The notes under the pieces: model-generated
What the model was told of the DNA's origin: nothing
What the model saw: the letters and a program-made list of their open reading frames with translations, nothing else
Databases searched by the model: none
Shown: one piece after another, positions 24,801 through 35,604 of the stretch
Layout of the letters: every line of letters starts with the position of its first letter
Numbering within the stretch: position 1 is the stretch's first letter
Assembly (NCBI GenBank): GCA_900491605.1
Contig: UESW01004631.1
Location: 430,958-494,957 of the forward strand
Direction: 5' to 3'
DNA: 64,000 bases
Source: Calamus simplicifolius
Lineage: Eukaryota; Streptophyta; Magnoliopsida; Arecales; Arecaceae
Program-made: the position numbers and the translations under genes

Positions 24801-24978
24801 AACTAAACATATTGAAATTAGATATCACTTCATTAGAGAACATGTAGCTAATGGTGAAATTTGTCTTGATTATATTTGTACTAAGGAATAATTAGCTGAC
24901 ATATTTATTGAACCATTAAGTGAAGAGAGATTTTGTTATCTTAAAGGAGAATTAGAGATTTGTGATCCTTTGGAATGA
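21840..24978 (+). pseudogene. Copia-1 pol (protease-integrase-RT-RNase H), broken
   Basis: Domains in order. The retropepsin motif near 21900 reads LNSGCSRHMTG, so the catalytic Asp of D-S-G is Asn. The integrase zinc finger HRRLGH...CDACQFGK is near 22300-22420. The integrase core runs HMDLFGP, VDDYSRF, SDHGTEF, NGVVERKNR (about 22480-22810). RT includes KARLVAKGYNQ, LKQAPRAWYDRL and the catalytic YVDDI near 24035. RNase H includes DSDYAGCKLDRKSTSG (24520) and AEAEYVAA. It ends at TGA 24976-24978. Breaks include frameshifts near 22655, 23780 and 24095, and stops near 22080, 24621 and 24695. It cannot make an active polyprotein. Confidence 0.9.
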
Positions 24979-25159
24979 TTTTGAAACCCTTAAGATTGAT
25001 TATCTAGAATTCAGTTAATCTCTTGAAAATCCTTTCATGATTTTAAGGACAATTTATCTAGACATTTGAACAATTTGACTCTCTACATTCCAAAGATTTT
25101 ATCAAAATTTATTGATTTTATATCGAAAAGTTTTGGATGTTTGAAACTCTCTTATTTTT

Positions 25160-25375
25160 TTTCTGAAACTGTCAGTGGAGTCGACACCTTAATTTGTGGA
25201 GTCGACACCTTGTCTGTGTCACTCACGGTCTGTGACCTTGGAGCCGACACCCGCTTAAGCGGAGCCGACTCTAGCTCGGGCGCTAACAGTGTTAGCGACT
25301 TGGAGTCGACACCTGACTTTGCGGGAGTCGACACCTAGTGGTCCTAAATTGATTATATTAGGGCAGAGTCGATAC
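25160..25375 (+). promoter_or_regulatory. GTCGAC/GCCGAC motif cluster upstream of the Copia-1 extra ORF
   Basis: Six copies of GGAGTCGACACC or GGAGCCGAC(A/T)C lie in about 200 bp between the pol stop and the ATG of the extra ORF. The same motif is clustered in the element's LTRs (18750-19200, 27640-28095). A regulatory role is inference, from the matching cluster at the same place in Copia-2. Confidence 0.45.
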
Positions 25376-25470
25376 TTTCTCATTTCTTATCATCTACAAA
25401 CCTTTCCCAAAACCTTTCTAAGCCTCCTAAAACCAAATATTCCTCAAATCAGCCATTCCCTAGGATTCCT

Positions 25471-26852
25471 ATGGCACCTAAGCGTAGGGGATCAATCTTT
25501 GAAGCTCTCATGGCTATAAGGAAGCGGACGATGCGACGCCCTGTCCGTGAACCTACACCGAGCAATGATTCTTCTTCAACGCACTGACAATCCTAGTCCC
25601 TCCTCTCCATAAGTAGATACCCTAGCTGGCCGAATCATGAAGGAAGGTAGATTTTGATTTCTTTGAAACCGAGGGTTTTATAATTGGCAGAAAAATCAAG
25701 GAACTTGGTTGGGATAAGGTATGTTCCTTAGACGTACCTACTTATCCGGCTCTTGTAAAGGAATTTTACTTCAATTTATCAAGGGGAGATGGTGGTTTAG
25801 TGAGTATGGTAAGAGGAAAGAGAATCCATCTCACTTCCAAGATTTTAGGTAATCTTCTAGAAATTCCTGTTGTAGGGATGATTGCTACTAGTCACAATGA
25901 TAGAGCAGGAGCACTATCAAGGATGTTGGGTAGAGATTTCACTGATTTTGAGGAAATTAGGGCAAATCAGTTGCCTCTTGAACGTAGATTGTTGCATAAC
26001 ATATGTGGTAGGATCTTATTTCCCAAGACTAGACGATTCGAGTATGTCTCAGAGCAAGACATATTATTAATGGATAGTATCTCGACGGGTCAGCCAATCA
26101 ATTTAGCAGGGATGATGATTTGGTACATGGCTGAGACCGGGGGCAAGAGGAGATCTTCATTGCCTTATGGGATGGTCCTAACCATGGCTTTTAGAAGTCA
26201 AGGGGTTGTTATCTCTGAGAATGAACTTTGAAGAACCTTAGACATACTGATTATTACAGCCTGGCTACTGTGCATAGAATGGGGTTTGTGAAAGTGGATG
26301 GTAGATGGGAAAGAAAAGGTCATCTGGATGAGAGAGCGGCTGATATTGGAGTCACTGCACCTTCTGAGGAAGGTCCTTCAGTGAGGCATCCTTCATCAGA
26401 ACCTAGCAAATCATCACCACCACCAGCACTTACTTTTGTCCCTGCATCTACCAGTGTCTGTTCCTTTTATTGGTTTTTCTGATGTTCAGCTGGAGCAACT
26501 TAAAGGATTATTTAGTACTCAAAAAGAAGAGATAAAGACTGAATTAGATAGCAGTTTTATGAACTTGAGAGAGACTCTCTATTCCTTGGATGATAGAATT
26601 AGCAAGATTGAGTCCACTCTTAGTTCTTCTTCAGAATCTTTGAAAACTGATCTCAAGAATATTTTTGAAGAACTTAAAGAGATTGGAGGTGATTCAGAAA
26701 CTTATTCCAAATGTAATGCAGAGCTTCAAGACAAAATTGTTACTGCATATGCATTTGTTGATAGAAGACTGAAGGCATTTGTTCAAACTCAAAGTGAAGG
26801 AATGAGAAAAATATTAGAAGAATTGCAAAGACTATTTAGAACTCATTTTTGA
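25471..26852 (+). pseudogene. Copia-1 extra ORF between pol and 3' LTR (broken)
   Basis: Starts MAPKRRGSIFEAL at 25471. The body reads KELGWDKVCSLDVPTYP, LLHNICGRILFPK, FEYVSEQDILLMDSI and PINLAGMMIWYMAE. I believe this resembles the 'putative plant transposon protein' domain found in many plant retroelement proteins. The 3' part (26490-26852) is a heptad-rich coiled coil ending RLFRTHF. Breaks: stops and a frame change at 25585-25660, TGA at 26229 after a one-base loss, and a frame change near 26460. There is no clear signal peptide or membrane segment, so calling it an envelope would be unsupported. Function unknown. Confidence 0.8.
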
Positions 26853-27456
26853 TCATGATGTAATGAAGTTCTTTTGATGTTATTAAAAAAAATGATGTTT
26901 AGTTTAGTTTGAAATTTTGATGTAACGAAGTCTTTTATGTAATATGATGCTTGACTTTCTGAAGTATGTAATGAACTTTTGATACTTAATGAATATCATT
27001 TGATCTTTGAAGCATCTCTTAATTTTGTCATTTAATTTGAAACTTCTTAACCTTTTTGTTGATTACAAAAAAGGGGAAGAAGTATTTGATATATGTATAT
27101 GCATTAAAAGGAAGAAGCTTAATTGACTTAAATTGATAATTCTATATGTACATTAAAAGGAAGAAGCTTAATTGACTTAAATTGATAATTCTATATGTAC
27201 ATTAAAAGGAAGAAGCTTAATTGGCTTAGTTTGATATGACAGTTTAATTGGTATCAAACATTAAATACATATGAGAAGTAATTGATAGTTGTATATGCGT
27301 TTATTGTTAAAGGGAAGAAAAGATGTTAAAATAAGTATCATAGAGGGAGCTACTTTATTCATGGGGAGCTTACCTATGAGAACTATATATTTGAGAAATT
27401 TGATTTGAAACTCTTATTATTTAATCATGCATATACTCAATGTTTTTATAATCATC
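26853..27456 (+). other. Copia-1 3' untranslated region with short direct repeats
   Basis: AT-rich, non-coding, between the extra ORF and the PPT. 27100-27225 holds nearly three copies of a ~60-bp unit (CATTAAAAGGAAGAAGCTTA...). No ORF. Confidence 0.7.
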
Positions 27457-27469
27457 AAAAAGGGGGAGA
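27457..27469 (+). other. Copia-1 polypurine tract
   Basis: AAAAAGGGGGAGA ends one base before the TGTTGA of the 3' LTR. It is the plus-strand priming site. Confidence 0.92.
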
Positions 27470-27470
27470 T

Positions 27471-29039
27471 TGTTGACCCAATTATTGATTTTGATGATTA
27501 ACAAAAGACTTGAGTATATTCACTATGTTTCTGATAGATTTATTAAGTGTTTCTGGGATTAAAAATGTTTAATCAATCAAAAGGAATAAAGGAATAAGTT
27601 TTGAACCAAATTTTAAAGAATTTTTCAAAGTTCAGAACTTAGAGTCGATACCCAAATAGTCAGGAACCGACCCCAAGGCATATCAGAAGATTTCTGGATT
27701 TTTAGCATGGTCCGGAGTCGACACCCAGAGTTTTGGAGCCGACTCCAACCTGAGATACAAAGAAGTGTATTCTGTTTCAGTTTTTGGAGCCGACACCTAG
27801 AATTCGAGAGCCGACACCTAAGAGTTCGGGAACCGACACCTGAGTTTCTGGAGCCGACTCTAACATGAGAACAGAGAATGTGTTTTTATGAACATTTCTG
27901 GAGCTGACACTCTTGGATTCCGGAGCCGACTCCTGAAAGCGACGAGCTGACACTTAACTTTCTCGGAGCCGACTCCTCAACAACTTTTTATTTGCTATTT
28001 TTGGATACTCGATCTGGAGCCGACACCTGAAAAGTTGGAGCCGACTCCAACTTGTCAGGAACGGATTTTTAATTGTCAGAACGGACTCCAACGGTAATAT
28101 TTTTTAACCTAATCTCTAACAGCTATTTTTCTTTGTGTGTAGAAGTATCCAAGCATCTCATAACGGCTATATTTTCCATCTAAACTTGGATTAAGAGATC
28201 TATAAAATAAGGAAATCATCCGTTTGAAAAAGAAGAGAACAGAGAGAGAAGAGACTAAAAAAATCCAAAAAATATTAAGAGAAAAATCAAAGAGGAAAAG
28301 ACTCAGAGCTCAAATCCATCAATCCTAGAAAGTTCAAAGAGAAATCCACAAGCTTCTCAAGATCAAATCAAGGAGATTTTCAATGTTAGAAGAAAGAAAG
28401 CAAAAGCCCCAAATCCTCAACTTCTCAACTGCAACTTTCAGTGAAGAATCTGAGATGAGGCCCTGATTCAATCTTTCAAAGGAGAAGAGGAAAAGAAGAA
28501 AAGCTTGCTTTCAAAACGCTTCATTCAGGCTTTCCTATCCTTGTTTACTTATTTGCATATTTGCTCATTTAAGGAGCTGTTTTATATTCTAAAACTCTAT
28601 TTTCCATTTGAGTTGCTAATTCAATCAGGGGATTAATATAGTGGAGGTAGTATACCTCGGAACAAGCTAAGGATAGCTTGTATTTGGGTTTTGTGCTGGT
28701 GAGCCCGGTAAAACCAGCTGGGTTCGTTGTGATGTCGGGGAAAATAATAAGTTTTGAGTTATGAGCTTATAAAATAACTCGACTGTAATCAAGTGGATTA
28801 TAGTGTGGGCCCAAGTGCTACTTAGGAGTGGACGTAGGTGTTGGATACACCAAACCACTATAAAATCTTTGTGTTTGCCGTGCTTTATCTCTCTCTCACT
28901 CTCTTTCTATCTCATTATTTATGCTTAACATTTATCTTGCACTCAATCTCTTTTATTTCAAAGTACATAGTTTTAAAGAGCTAAATTTTTTTTAAGAACC
29001 CAATTCACCCCCCCTCTTGGGTTGCCATCTGGGCCAATA
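27471..29039 (+). repeat. Copia-1 3' LTR
   Basis: 1569 bp, pairing with 18579-20150. It ends CCAATA instead of CCAACA. Substitutions relative to the 5' LTR are spread along the length, so the insertion is not recent. Confidence 0.95.
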
Positions 29040-30728
29040 ATAATGCATAAAATATAAATTTAAATTTAAATATTATTTCTTTATTCATTTATTTTTAATT
29101 AATTTTTTTATTTTTTATCATATAGTTTTTTTAACTTGCATTGGGTATGAATAAAACATAAGAAAATTGAAGAGGAAGAGGTAAATAAAAGTAAGTGGAG
29201 AAATAAAAATAATGAAGTAGTAGTTAAATGCTTCTATAGTTAATTAATGATAGTGCTTATAAAGCAGAAAATGATTTCAAATAAACATATTTAGGAGTTA
29301 TAGAAAAAAGTTATCCAGTATAAATTATTAATATGGACTTAAAGGGCATCATAAATTGAATCAACAATTAAAATTTTAAGAAATAATTTTAATATCATTC
29401 ATGATATGTTACATGAGAATATGAAGTGACTTCTATTAGGATGACTAAAAAGTGTGTGACCATAAAAAATTCTATATGGGATGCATATTTGCAAGTAGGA
29501 TATCAGAATTCTTTTTTGCTTATTAATAAAATTATTTTAATAATTTTTTGATGATTACATATTTCATAAGGTTATAAGAAAGTGAGTCGATTTGAAAGTA
29601 AAGCATTCTCTTGATATAAAGTATTTAATATAATCTTTGAAAAGGATTTGATTTATCGAAAGAGATATGGAAACACCATGTGATAGTTATGGTCCTAACC
29701 AATTATTTTTCATGCATATAATTATATTATTAAATTGTTATTTAAAATAATTTTTTAGCAAATTTTATATATTAATCCAATTTATACCCATCAGTTCCTA
29801 ATATGTCAATTTTACTCTTGATTAATAAAGTTGAAAAACAAAAGTGATTTCCTTGAAATCTTGATACACAACATGAAAGATGAGGGTGTAAAACAAAACG
29901 TATATCATTCAAATTTTGATGCATAATGTTAATCAACACAAATAAGATTTTAATCTATCCAATAAGAAAATAAGCTGAAATTGATGGTTTGCATCTCAAG
30001 ACTCTATCATGATTAACTAAAAGCTTCTATGACCTTATATTTAATAAAGAGTATTGTATATTGAAAAATGTTTTCTAATATATTTTGTATTTGAAATGAT
30101 ACTAATTGATTAGAAACCCTTATAATATTATATTTTTATCAAAGTGCTGTGTTTTGAAAGATGTCCTACCTTTAAATTTTATAATTAAATTAATATTAAA
30201 TGCTACCTTAAAACCTTTAATAAAAACTTATAGTTACATAGAACGTACTAAGTATTTATGCTCATTACTTTTGTATTTTACAAGATAATTTGAAAAGAAA
30301 GAGCCTTATACTTAAAGTTCTTATGTTTGCGAAGTTCATACATTATAAAATGCTAGAAATATTATTTTTATACGATAGCCGAGTTCTTTTGCTTATGTGA
30401 AGCTTAATAATTCTGTTTGAAAAACTTTCTTATATGATTCTATATATTGTGTGATGATAGAAATTTTGTAAATCTTTTCTAAACTATGCTTTTATCAGTA
30501 GTAAATATTGTATAAATTCTTGAAACTATGTAGATATGTTTGCATAATAAGTAACAAGAGAAATGTTGTTCTTAAAATGTATAAATTATGGTTGACTTGG
30601 ATTTAAGATAATGCTATCGAATAAATTTAATGTTTCTTTGTGTGTATTAATTTCAATTGAATATTAATAAACATAGGATATAGAAATCATATATTAAATG
30701 TATAGATAAGGCTGACATCATTGGTAAT
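29040..30728. other. AT-rich spacer, no gene seen
   Basis: Very AT-rich with only chance ORFs. It ends in GTAAT at 30724-30728, the left target duplication of the three-LTR complex. Confidence 0.7.
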
Positions 30729-32503
30729 TGATGGGGAAAGTTGATCCCATGGAGAATAAAAGACAATAATTTTTGGACGGCTCACCTTGACAGCGGCGTC
30801 GATCTCAACGTTGGCCGCGTCCCACCTCGATCTTGGCATCAGCCGCAGCCCACTTCGACCTCAACGTCCGCAACGGCCCACCTCGCCCTCGGCAATCGCC
30901 TCGCCCCGCTCGACCACCTCGGCTCCAAGGCCGACGCTCCAAGGCCGACGGCCCCAAAGGCCGACACCTCGAAGGCCACAGCCCCAAAGGCCAACACCTC
31001 CAAGACCGACACCTCCATGGCCGACACCTCCATGGCCGACACCTCCAAGCCAGGCGGCCTTAGCACTTCCCAGCCGGCCTTGGCACTTCCCAGCCGGCCC
31101 CGGCACCTTCCCAAGTGGCCCGACATCTTCCTAGCCGGCCCCCTACGTCTCCAAGCTAGGCGGCCCCGGCACTTCCCGGCCGGCACCGGCACCTTCCCAA
31201 GCGGCCCGGCATCTTCCTAGCCGGCCCCCTACATCTCCAAGCTAGGCGGCCCCGGCAATTCCTGGCCGGCCCCTCTCGGCCTCGGCATCTCCGAGTTCTC
31301 CAAGCCCGCCGAGTCGGCCCCGACCCTTCCTGGTCGGCCCCTCTCGGCTCTGGCATCTCCGAGCCCGCCGAGTCGGCCCTGGTCATTCCTGGCCGACCCC
31401 TCTCGGCCCCGGCATCTCCGAGCTCTCCAAGCCCGCCGAGTCGGCCCCGGCCATTCCTGGCAAGCCCCTCTCGGCCCCGGCGTCTCCAAACCCGCCGAGT
31501 CGGCCCCGACCCTTCCTGGTCGGCCCTTCTCGGCCCCGGCGTCTCCAAGACCGCCGAGTCGGCCCCGGCCCTTCCTGGTTGGCCCTTCTCGGCCCCGGCA
31601 TCTCCGAGCCCGCCGAGTCGGCCCCGGCCATTCCTGGCCGGCCCCTCTCGGCCCCGGCATCTCCGAGCTCTCCAAGCCCGCCGAGTCGGCCCTGGCCATT
31701 CCTGGCCGCCCCTCTCGGCCCCGGCATCTCCAAGCCCGCCGAGTCGGCCCCACCCTTCCTGGTCAGCCCTTCTCGATCCCGGCATCTCCGAGCCCGCCGA
31801 CTCGGCCCCGGCCATTCCTGGCCGGCCCCTCTCGGCCCCGGCATCTCCGAGCTCTCCAAGCCCGTCGAGTCGGCCCTGGCCACCCCTGGCCAGCCGGGTC
31901 CAGCCTTAACTCCCCCGGAAGGGTCAAGGTGTCCCAGTTCTTCCCAGCATGGCCCCAGCGGTTCAAGAAACCATCTCTCTGACTCGTGCTGCCTGACAAT
32001 GCTAGGTCCACCTACTACTGGCCACGTTGTTGATGGGACTAGACCCAACTAACCAACAGCCCCGCTGGCTGATGGGACTTAGCCCACCAACCACCGTTTT
32101 CTCCCTTTTCGATGGGACAGGACCCACCAACCAGCGTAGATTCGCGCACCTCCCAAGAACTCCGCAGACGTTCCCTCCTCACGCAATCCCACGTGATCAT
32201 ACCAGGGTCAACCCCTATAAAAAGGTGAATCCATCCAGTAAACAGGTATGCGCGATAATCCCCAAAATCGCTGCCTTAGCATTCAGGAAGGAATCCCTCC
32301 TCCCTGAGACCTCCTTTCTCATACTAAAAAGGGCTCACTGGAGCCCCTCTTCAGCTGTGACCTCAGTTGCTAACTTGGGCATTGGAGGGTCCCACCGGAG
32401 AACCCTCTCCGGTCCTGGGACTTTTCTGCAGGTAACCTAGTGAAGAAGAGTCTGGAGAAGCATCCCGTTCCCGACGTCCAGGATAGGTGATTGAGCGTCA
32501 TCA
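30729..32503 (+). repeat. Gypsy-derived LTR copy 1
   Basis: 1775 bp. After the TGATGGGG start come a block of ~20-bp units based on CTCCAAGGCCGACAC (30930-31075) and a block of 60/69-bp units rich in CTCGGCCCCGGCATCTCCGAG (31255-31880). Then follow a promoter (G-box 32190, TATA 32216) and a transcribed end finishing CATCA. The repeat blocks create long Gly/Arg- or Pro-rich open frames on both strands that I regard as non-genic. Confidence 0.93.
32190..32223 (+). promoter_or_regulatory. LTR promoter: G-box and TATA box
   Basis: CACGTG at 32190-32195 lies 20 bp upstream of TATAAAAA at 32216. The same pair recurs in LTR 2 (TATA at 37111) and LTR 3 (TATA at 52244). A CACGTG G-box this close to TATA suggests bZIP/bHLH-responsive transcription; that is inference. 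Confidence 0.65.
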
Positions 32504-32506
32504 GAT

Positions 32507-32516
32507 TGGCGCGCCA
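32507..32516 (+). other. Primer-binding site, internal region A
   Basis: TGGCGCGCCA begins three bases after the LTR end and is followed by AGAAGGGGG. The position and TGG start are typical of a Gypsy PBS. The tRNA identity was not determined. The same site is at 37402-37411. Confidence 0.75.
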
Positions 32517-32589
32517 AGAAGGGGGATAAGAAAAAGTAGCGAACGTTCGCCCTGCGCTACATCTCCCCCCCTCTTCTCTTCGAGAAGCC

Positions 32590-33440
32590 ATGGTGGTGAC
32601 GCGAGCTCAGGATGCCTTCGTCAGCTGTCTAGCGGGGCTTCCCCCGCCAACTAAGCAGCAGGAGGCCAATCCCCCTGCTACCAACCCTCCAGTTGCCTGC
32701 CCGCCACCTGAGGCCGTTGATCAAACAGTGGAGCGGCTAGCGACTCTTTCCCAGCAAGTCCAGAATCTCACCGCCATGGTCCACGGGTTCCAGCAACAAC
32801 AGTCCATGGCCACCCAACATCAGACTGCTCCCCTCGCCAGTCAACAGTCGGCAAGGGGGGGTTCTCCTCGGTGGGAGGCCAGGTCGGCGAGAGACCGGCC
32901 GAGGTCAGGCTTCCCCTAGGAAGCCTCGACGCGAGCCCTCCAAGCGACCACGGTCCCCTGACCACGGCCCCAACGAATTTCCTCCCAAGCCACATCATCA
33001 CGAGGAACCCAGGCGGAAGTCCCGACTTCCGTCTCCATCTCCTTCTGCCTTTTCTAGCCCCTCGATCCCACATTCTGATGGAGATCGAGGATGAGCCTTA
33101 TCTCCAACGTCCTCCTCCCATGAAGAAAGGTCCTCCCCACGACAAGAGCCACTATTGCCGTTTCCACCGGGATTATGGCCACGATACCGACAGCTGCTAC
33201 AGCTTGAAGCGGGCCGTCGAGGAGCTCATCCAGCAGGGCTACCTTGGCAAATATGTCCAAAAGGCGCCGCAGCCGCTGCCAGCCCTCATGGGGGCCCCGC
33301 TTGTCCAAGCCCCGGTCGACAATGCCCCCACTGAGCGGACGGTCGGAATGGTGTCCTGGAGATCAGCTTCTGCACCTAAACGGCCGAGGGGGGAGGAGTT
33401 GCCGAGTAATGTACTTCCTGAGAGGGTCCCTACCGCATAA
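32590..33440 (+). pseudogene. gag remnant, copy A (capsid core missing)
   Basis: Begins MVVTRAQDAFVSC with a Gln-rich amphipathic segment (LATLSQQVQNLTAMVHGFQQ). A basic Pro/Arg/Ser linker follows. The sequence then goes straight to a zinc knuckle YCRFHRDYGHDTDSC (C-X2-H-X4-H-X4-C, about 33154-33198) and KRAVEELIQQGYLGKYV, a hallmark of Tat/Ogre-like Gypsy gag. The large Retrotrans_gag capsid domain expected between linker and knuckle is absent. The N-terminal frame ends at TAG near 32918, so the two halves are in different frames. Not a working gag. Confidence 0.8.
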
Positions 33441-33541
33441 CCGAAACACTTCACAGGGGGGCATACAAATTAGAGGAACTCGATGGGAAACCCATTCCAC
33501 GTACCTGAAATGCGGATAACCTCCGCCAGTATTATCAATGA
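33425..33541 (+). pseudogene. C-terminal tail of a Ty3/Gypsy integrase, copy A
   Basis: 39 codons beginning GPYRITETLHRGAYKLEELD and ending NLRQYYQ with TGA at 33539. This 'GAYKLE.LDGK.I.RTWN...LRRYY' tail is the usual C-terminus of plant Gypsy polyproteins. One Trp codon is TGA here and intact in copy B. It sits about 220 bp after the gag zinc knuckle, so nearly all of pol has been deleted between them. Confidence 0.8.
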
Positions 33542-33617
33542 TGTATTCCCCTGGAGCGTGAAGTAATAAAGGAGGCCCTTTCTGACAAAGCAACCTGTTC
33601 TCCCTTGCGCCATAGGA

Positions 33618-35180
33618 CCAAGTCTCTCAAAAGGAGCTCACCGGCATCGCGTCCCATGGGACACCACTCAGCCCCAGCACGACGGTGCCTCCGAGTAGGT
33701 TAAGACCCTAAAGGCTCCGTACCCGGCTGAGTCGCCACTTGGGCGGCACACAAACCCCCAAGATGGTTCAAAAGGAGCTCACTGGCATCGCAGCCCACGG
33801 GACACCACTCGGCCCCGGCACGGTGGTACCCCCGAGTTGGTTAAGACACTAAAGGCTCTGTACCCGGCTGAGTCACCACTTGGGTAGCACACAAACCCCC
33901 AAGATGGTTCAAAAGGAGCTCACTAGAATCGCGGCCCACGGGACACCACTTGGCCCCGGCACGGCGGTGCCCCCGAGTTGGTTAAGACCCTAAAGGCTCC
34001 GTACTCGACTGAGTCACCACTTGGGTGGCACACAAACCCCCAAGATGGTTCAAAAGGAGCTCACTGGCATCGTGGCCCACGGGACACCACTCGGCTCCGG
34101 CACGGTGGTGCCCCCGAGTAGGTTAAGACCCTAAAGGCTCCGTACCCGACTGAGTCGCCACTTGGGCAGCACACAAACCCCCAAGATGGTTCAAAAGGAG
34201 CTCACTGGCATTGTGGCCCACGGGACACCACTCGGCCCTGTCACGACAATGCCCATGAGTTGGTTAAGACCCTAAAGGCTCCGTACCCGGCTGAGTCACC
34301 ACTTGGGCGGCACACAAACCCCCAAGATGGTTTAAAAGGAGCTCACTGGCATCGCGGCCCACGGGATACCACTCGGCCCCAGCACGGCGGTATCCCCGAG
34401 TTGGTTAAGACCCTAAAGGCTACGTACCCGGCTGAGTCGCCACTTGGGTGGCACACAAACCCCCAAGATGGTTCAAAAGGAGCTCACTGGCATTGCGGCC
34501 CATGGGACACCACTCGGCCCCGGCACGGCGGTGCCCCAAAGTTGGTTAAGACCCTAAAGGCTCCGTACCCGACTGAGTCACCACTTGGGTGGCACACAAA
34601 CCCCCAAGATGGTTCAAAAGGAGCTCACTAGCATCGCGGCCCACGGGACACCACTCGGCCCCGGCACGGCGGTGCCCCCGAGTTGGTTAAGACCCTAAAG
34701 GCTCCATACCCGGCTGAGTCACCACTTGGGCGGCACACAAACCCCCAGGTTGGTTCAAAAGGAGCTCACTGGCAGCGCGGCCCACGGGACACCACTCGAC
34801 CTCGGCACGGCGGTGCCCCCGAGTTGGTTAAGACCCTAAAGACTCTGTACCCGGCTGAGTCAACACTTGGGTGATACATAAACCCCCAGGTTGGTTCAAA
34901 AGAAGCTCACTGGCATCGCGCCCACGGAACACCACTCGGCCCAGGCACGGCGGTGCCCCCGAGTAGGTTAAGACCCTAAAGGCTCCGTACCCAGCTGAGT
35001 TGCCACCTGGGCGGCACACAAACCCCCAGGATGGTTCAAAAGGAACTCAACGGCATCTCGGCCCACGGGACACCACTCGCAGCGGTTCACAAACCCCCGA
35101 GTGGTTAAGACCCTAAAAGCTCTATACCCGGCGAGTTGCCCCTCGCAGCGATTCCCACACCCCGAGGCGGTTCAAAAGGA
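33618..35180 (+). repeat. 141-bp tandem array A (11 units)
   Basis: GGTTAAGA landmarks occur at 33698, 33839, 33980, 34121, 34262, 34403, 34544, 34685, 34826, 34966 and 35103. The period is exactly 141 for eight intervals, then 140 and 137. 141 is a multiple of three, so open frames run through several units (a 47-residue repeat with VKTLKAPYPAESPLG). It lies in the 3' untranslated part, before the PPT. The last unit is degenerate. Confidence 0.95.
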
Positions 35181-35604
35181 ACCTGATGACTCTCAGCTCT
35201 CAGGTCACCCTCCGGGGTTCAAAAGGCTTTCGGCAGCCACAACTTACCCCAGCGGTTTCAACTCTATGTCATCGACCGACGGCCAATCGGCCTTGACGGC
35301 TCTATTTCTGCTTCGGCAATTTTGTCATGGCCTTAGCGGCTTTATCATGGCAGCCTCAAACCGGCGGATAGCCATGAAAAGACTTCCAGACTCCGCGTTG
35401 GGAGAGGATTACTAGCTGCCCTCAGCTAGCCAAAGAAGGCATGCAGACGTCCATACAAGGCAGCGCAAGAGGAAAGGGGTTTTCCCACCTAGAAGGAATC
35501 ATGGTTGAACTTAATATGAAAGAGCAGATGCCAAGGTAAAAGTTCTACACTCCTTTCGCTTAGCTGGTGCGGGGCACGCAAGCTCAAGGAGTGTGGGGGG
35601 CATT
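35181..35604 (+). other. 3' untranslated region and polypurine tract of internal region A
   Basis: Non-coding DNA ending GTGTGGGGGGCATT (35591-35604), the polypurine tract directly before the TGATGGGG of LTR 2. The same arrangement lies before LTR 3 at 50697-50709. Confidence 0.8.

Larger units (their letters stand above)
18579..29039 (+). mobile_element. Copia-1: full-length Ty1/Copia LTR retrotransposon with extra 3' ORF (decayed)
   Basis: A 10.46-kb element in the order 5' LTR, tRNA-iMet primer site, gag with two zinc knuckles, protease, integrase, reverse transcriptase, RNase H, extra ORF, polypurine tract, 3' LTR. The LTRs begin TGTTGA and the 5' one ends CCAACA. Flanking 5-bp sequences are ATAGT (left) and ATAAT (right), a target duplication with one change. 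The size, two gag zinc knuckles and additional ORF between pol and the 3' LTR fit the SIRE/Maximus-like branch of plant Copia elements; that lineage call is inference. Numerous stops (many look like C-to-T or G-to-A changes) and frameshifts make it non-autonomous today. Confidence 0.95.

Noticed and set aside
31156..32048. Long Gly/Arg-rich open frames on the minus strand of the LTRs (also at 36128-36824 and 51257-52077)
   Set aside because: They arise from GC-rich 60/69-bp tandem units whose lengths are multiples of three. Several overlapping frames are open at once on both strands and no domain is seen.
33618..35180. CRISPR-like array of regularly spaced repeats
   Set aside because: The full 141-bp unit is repeated head to tail with no unique spacers, it lies in a retrotransposon 3' UTR, and the genome is plant.
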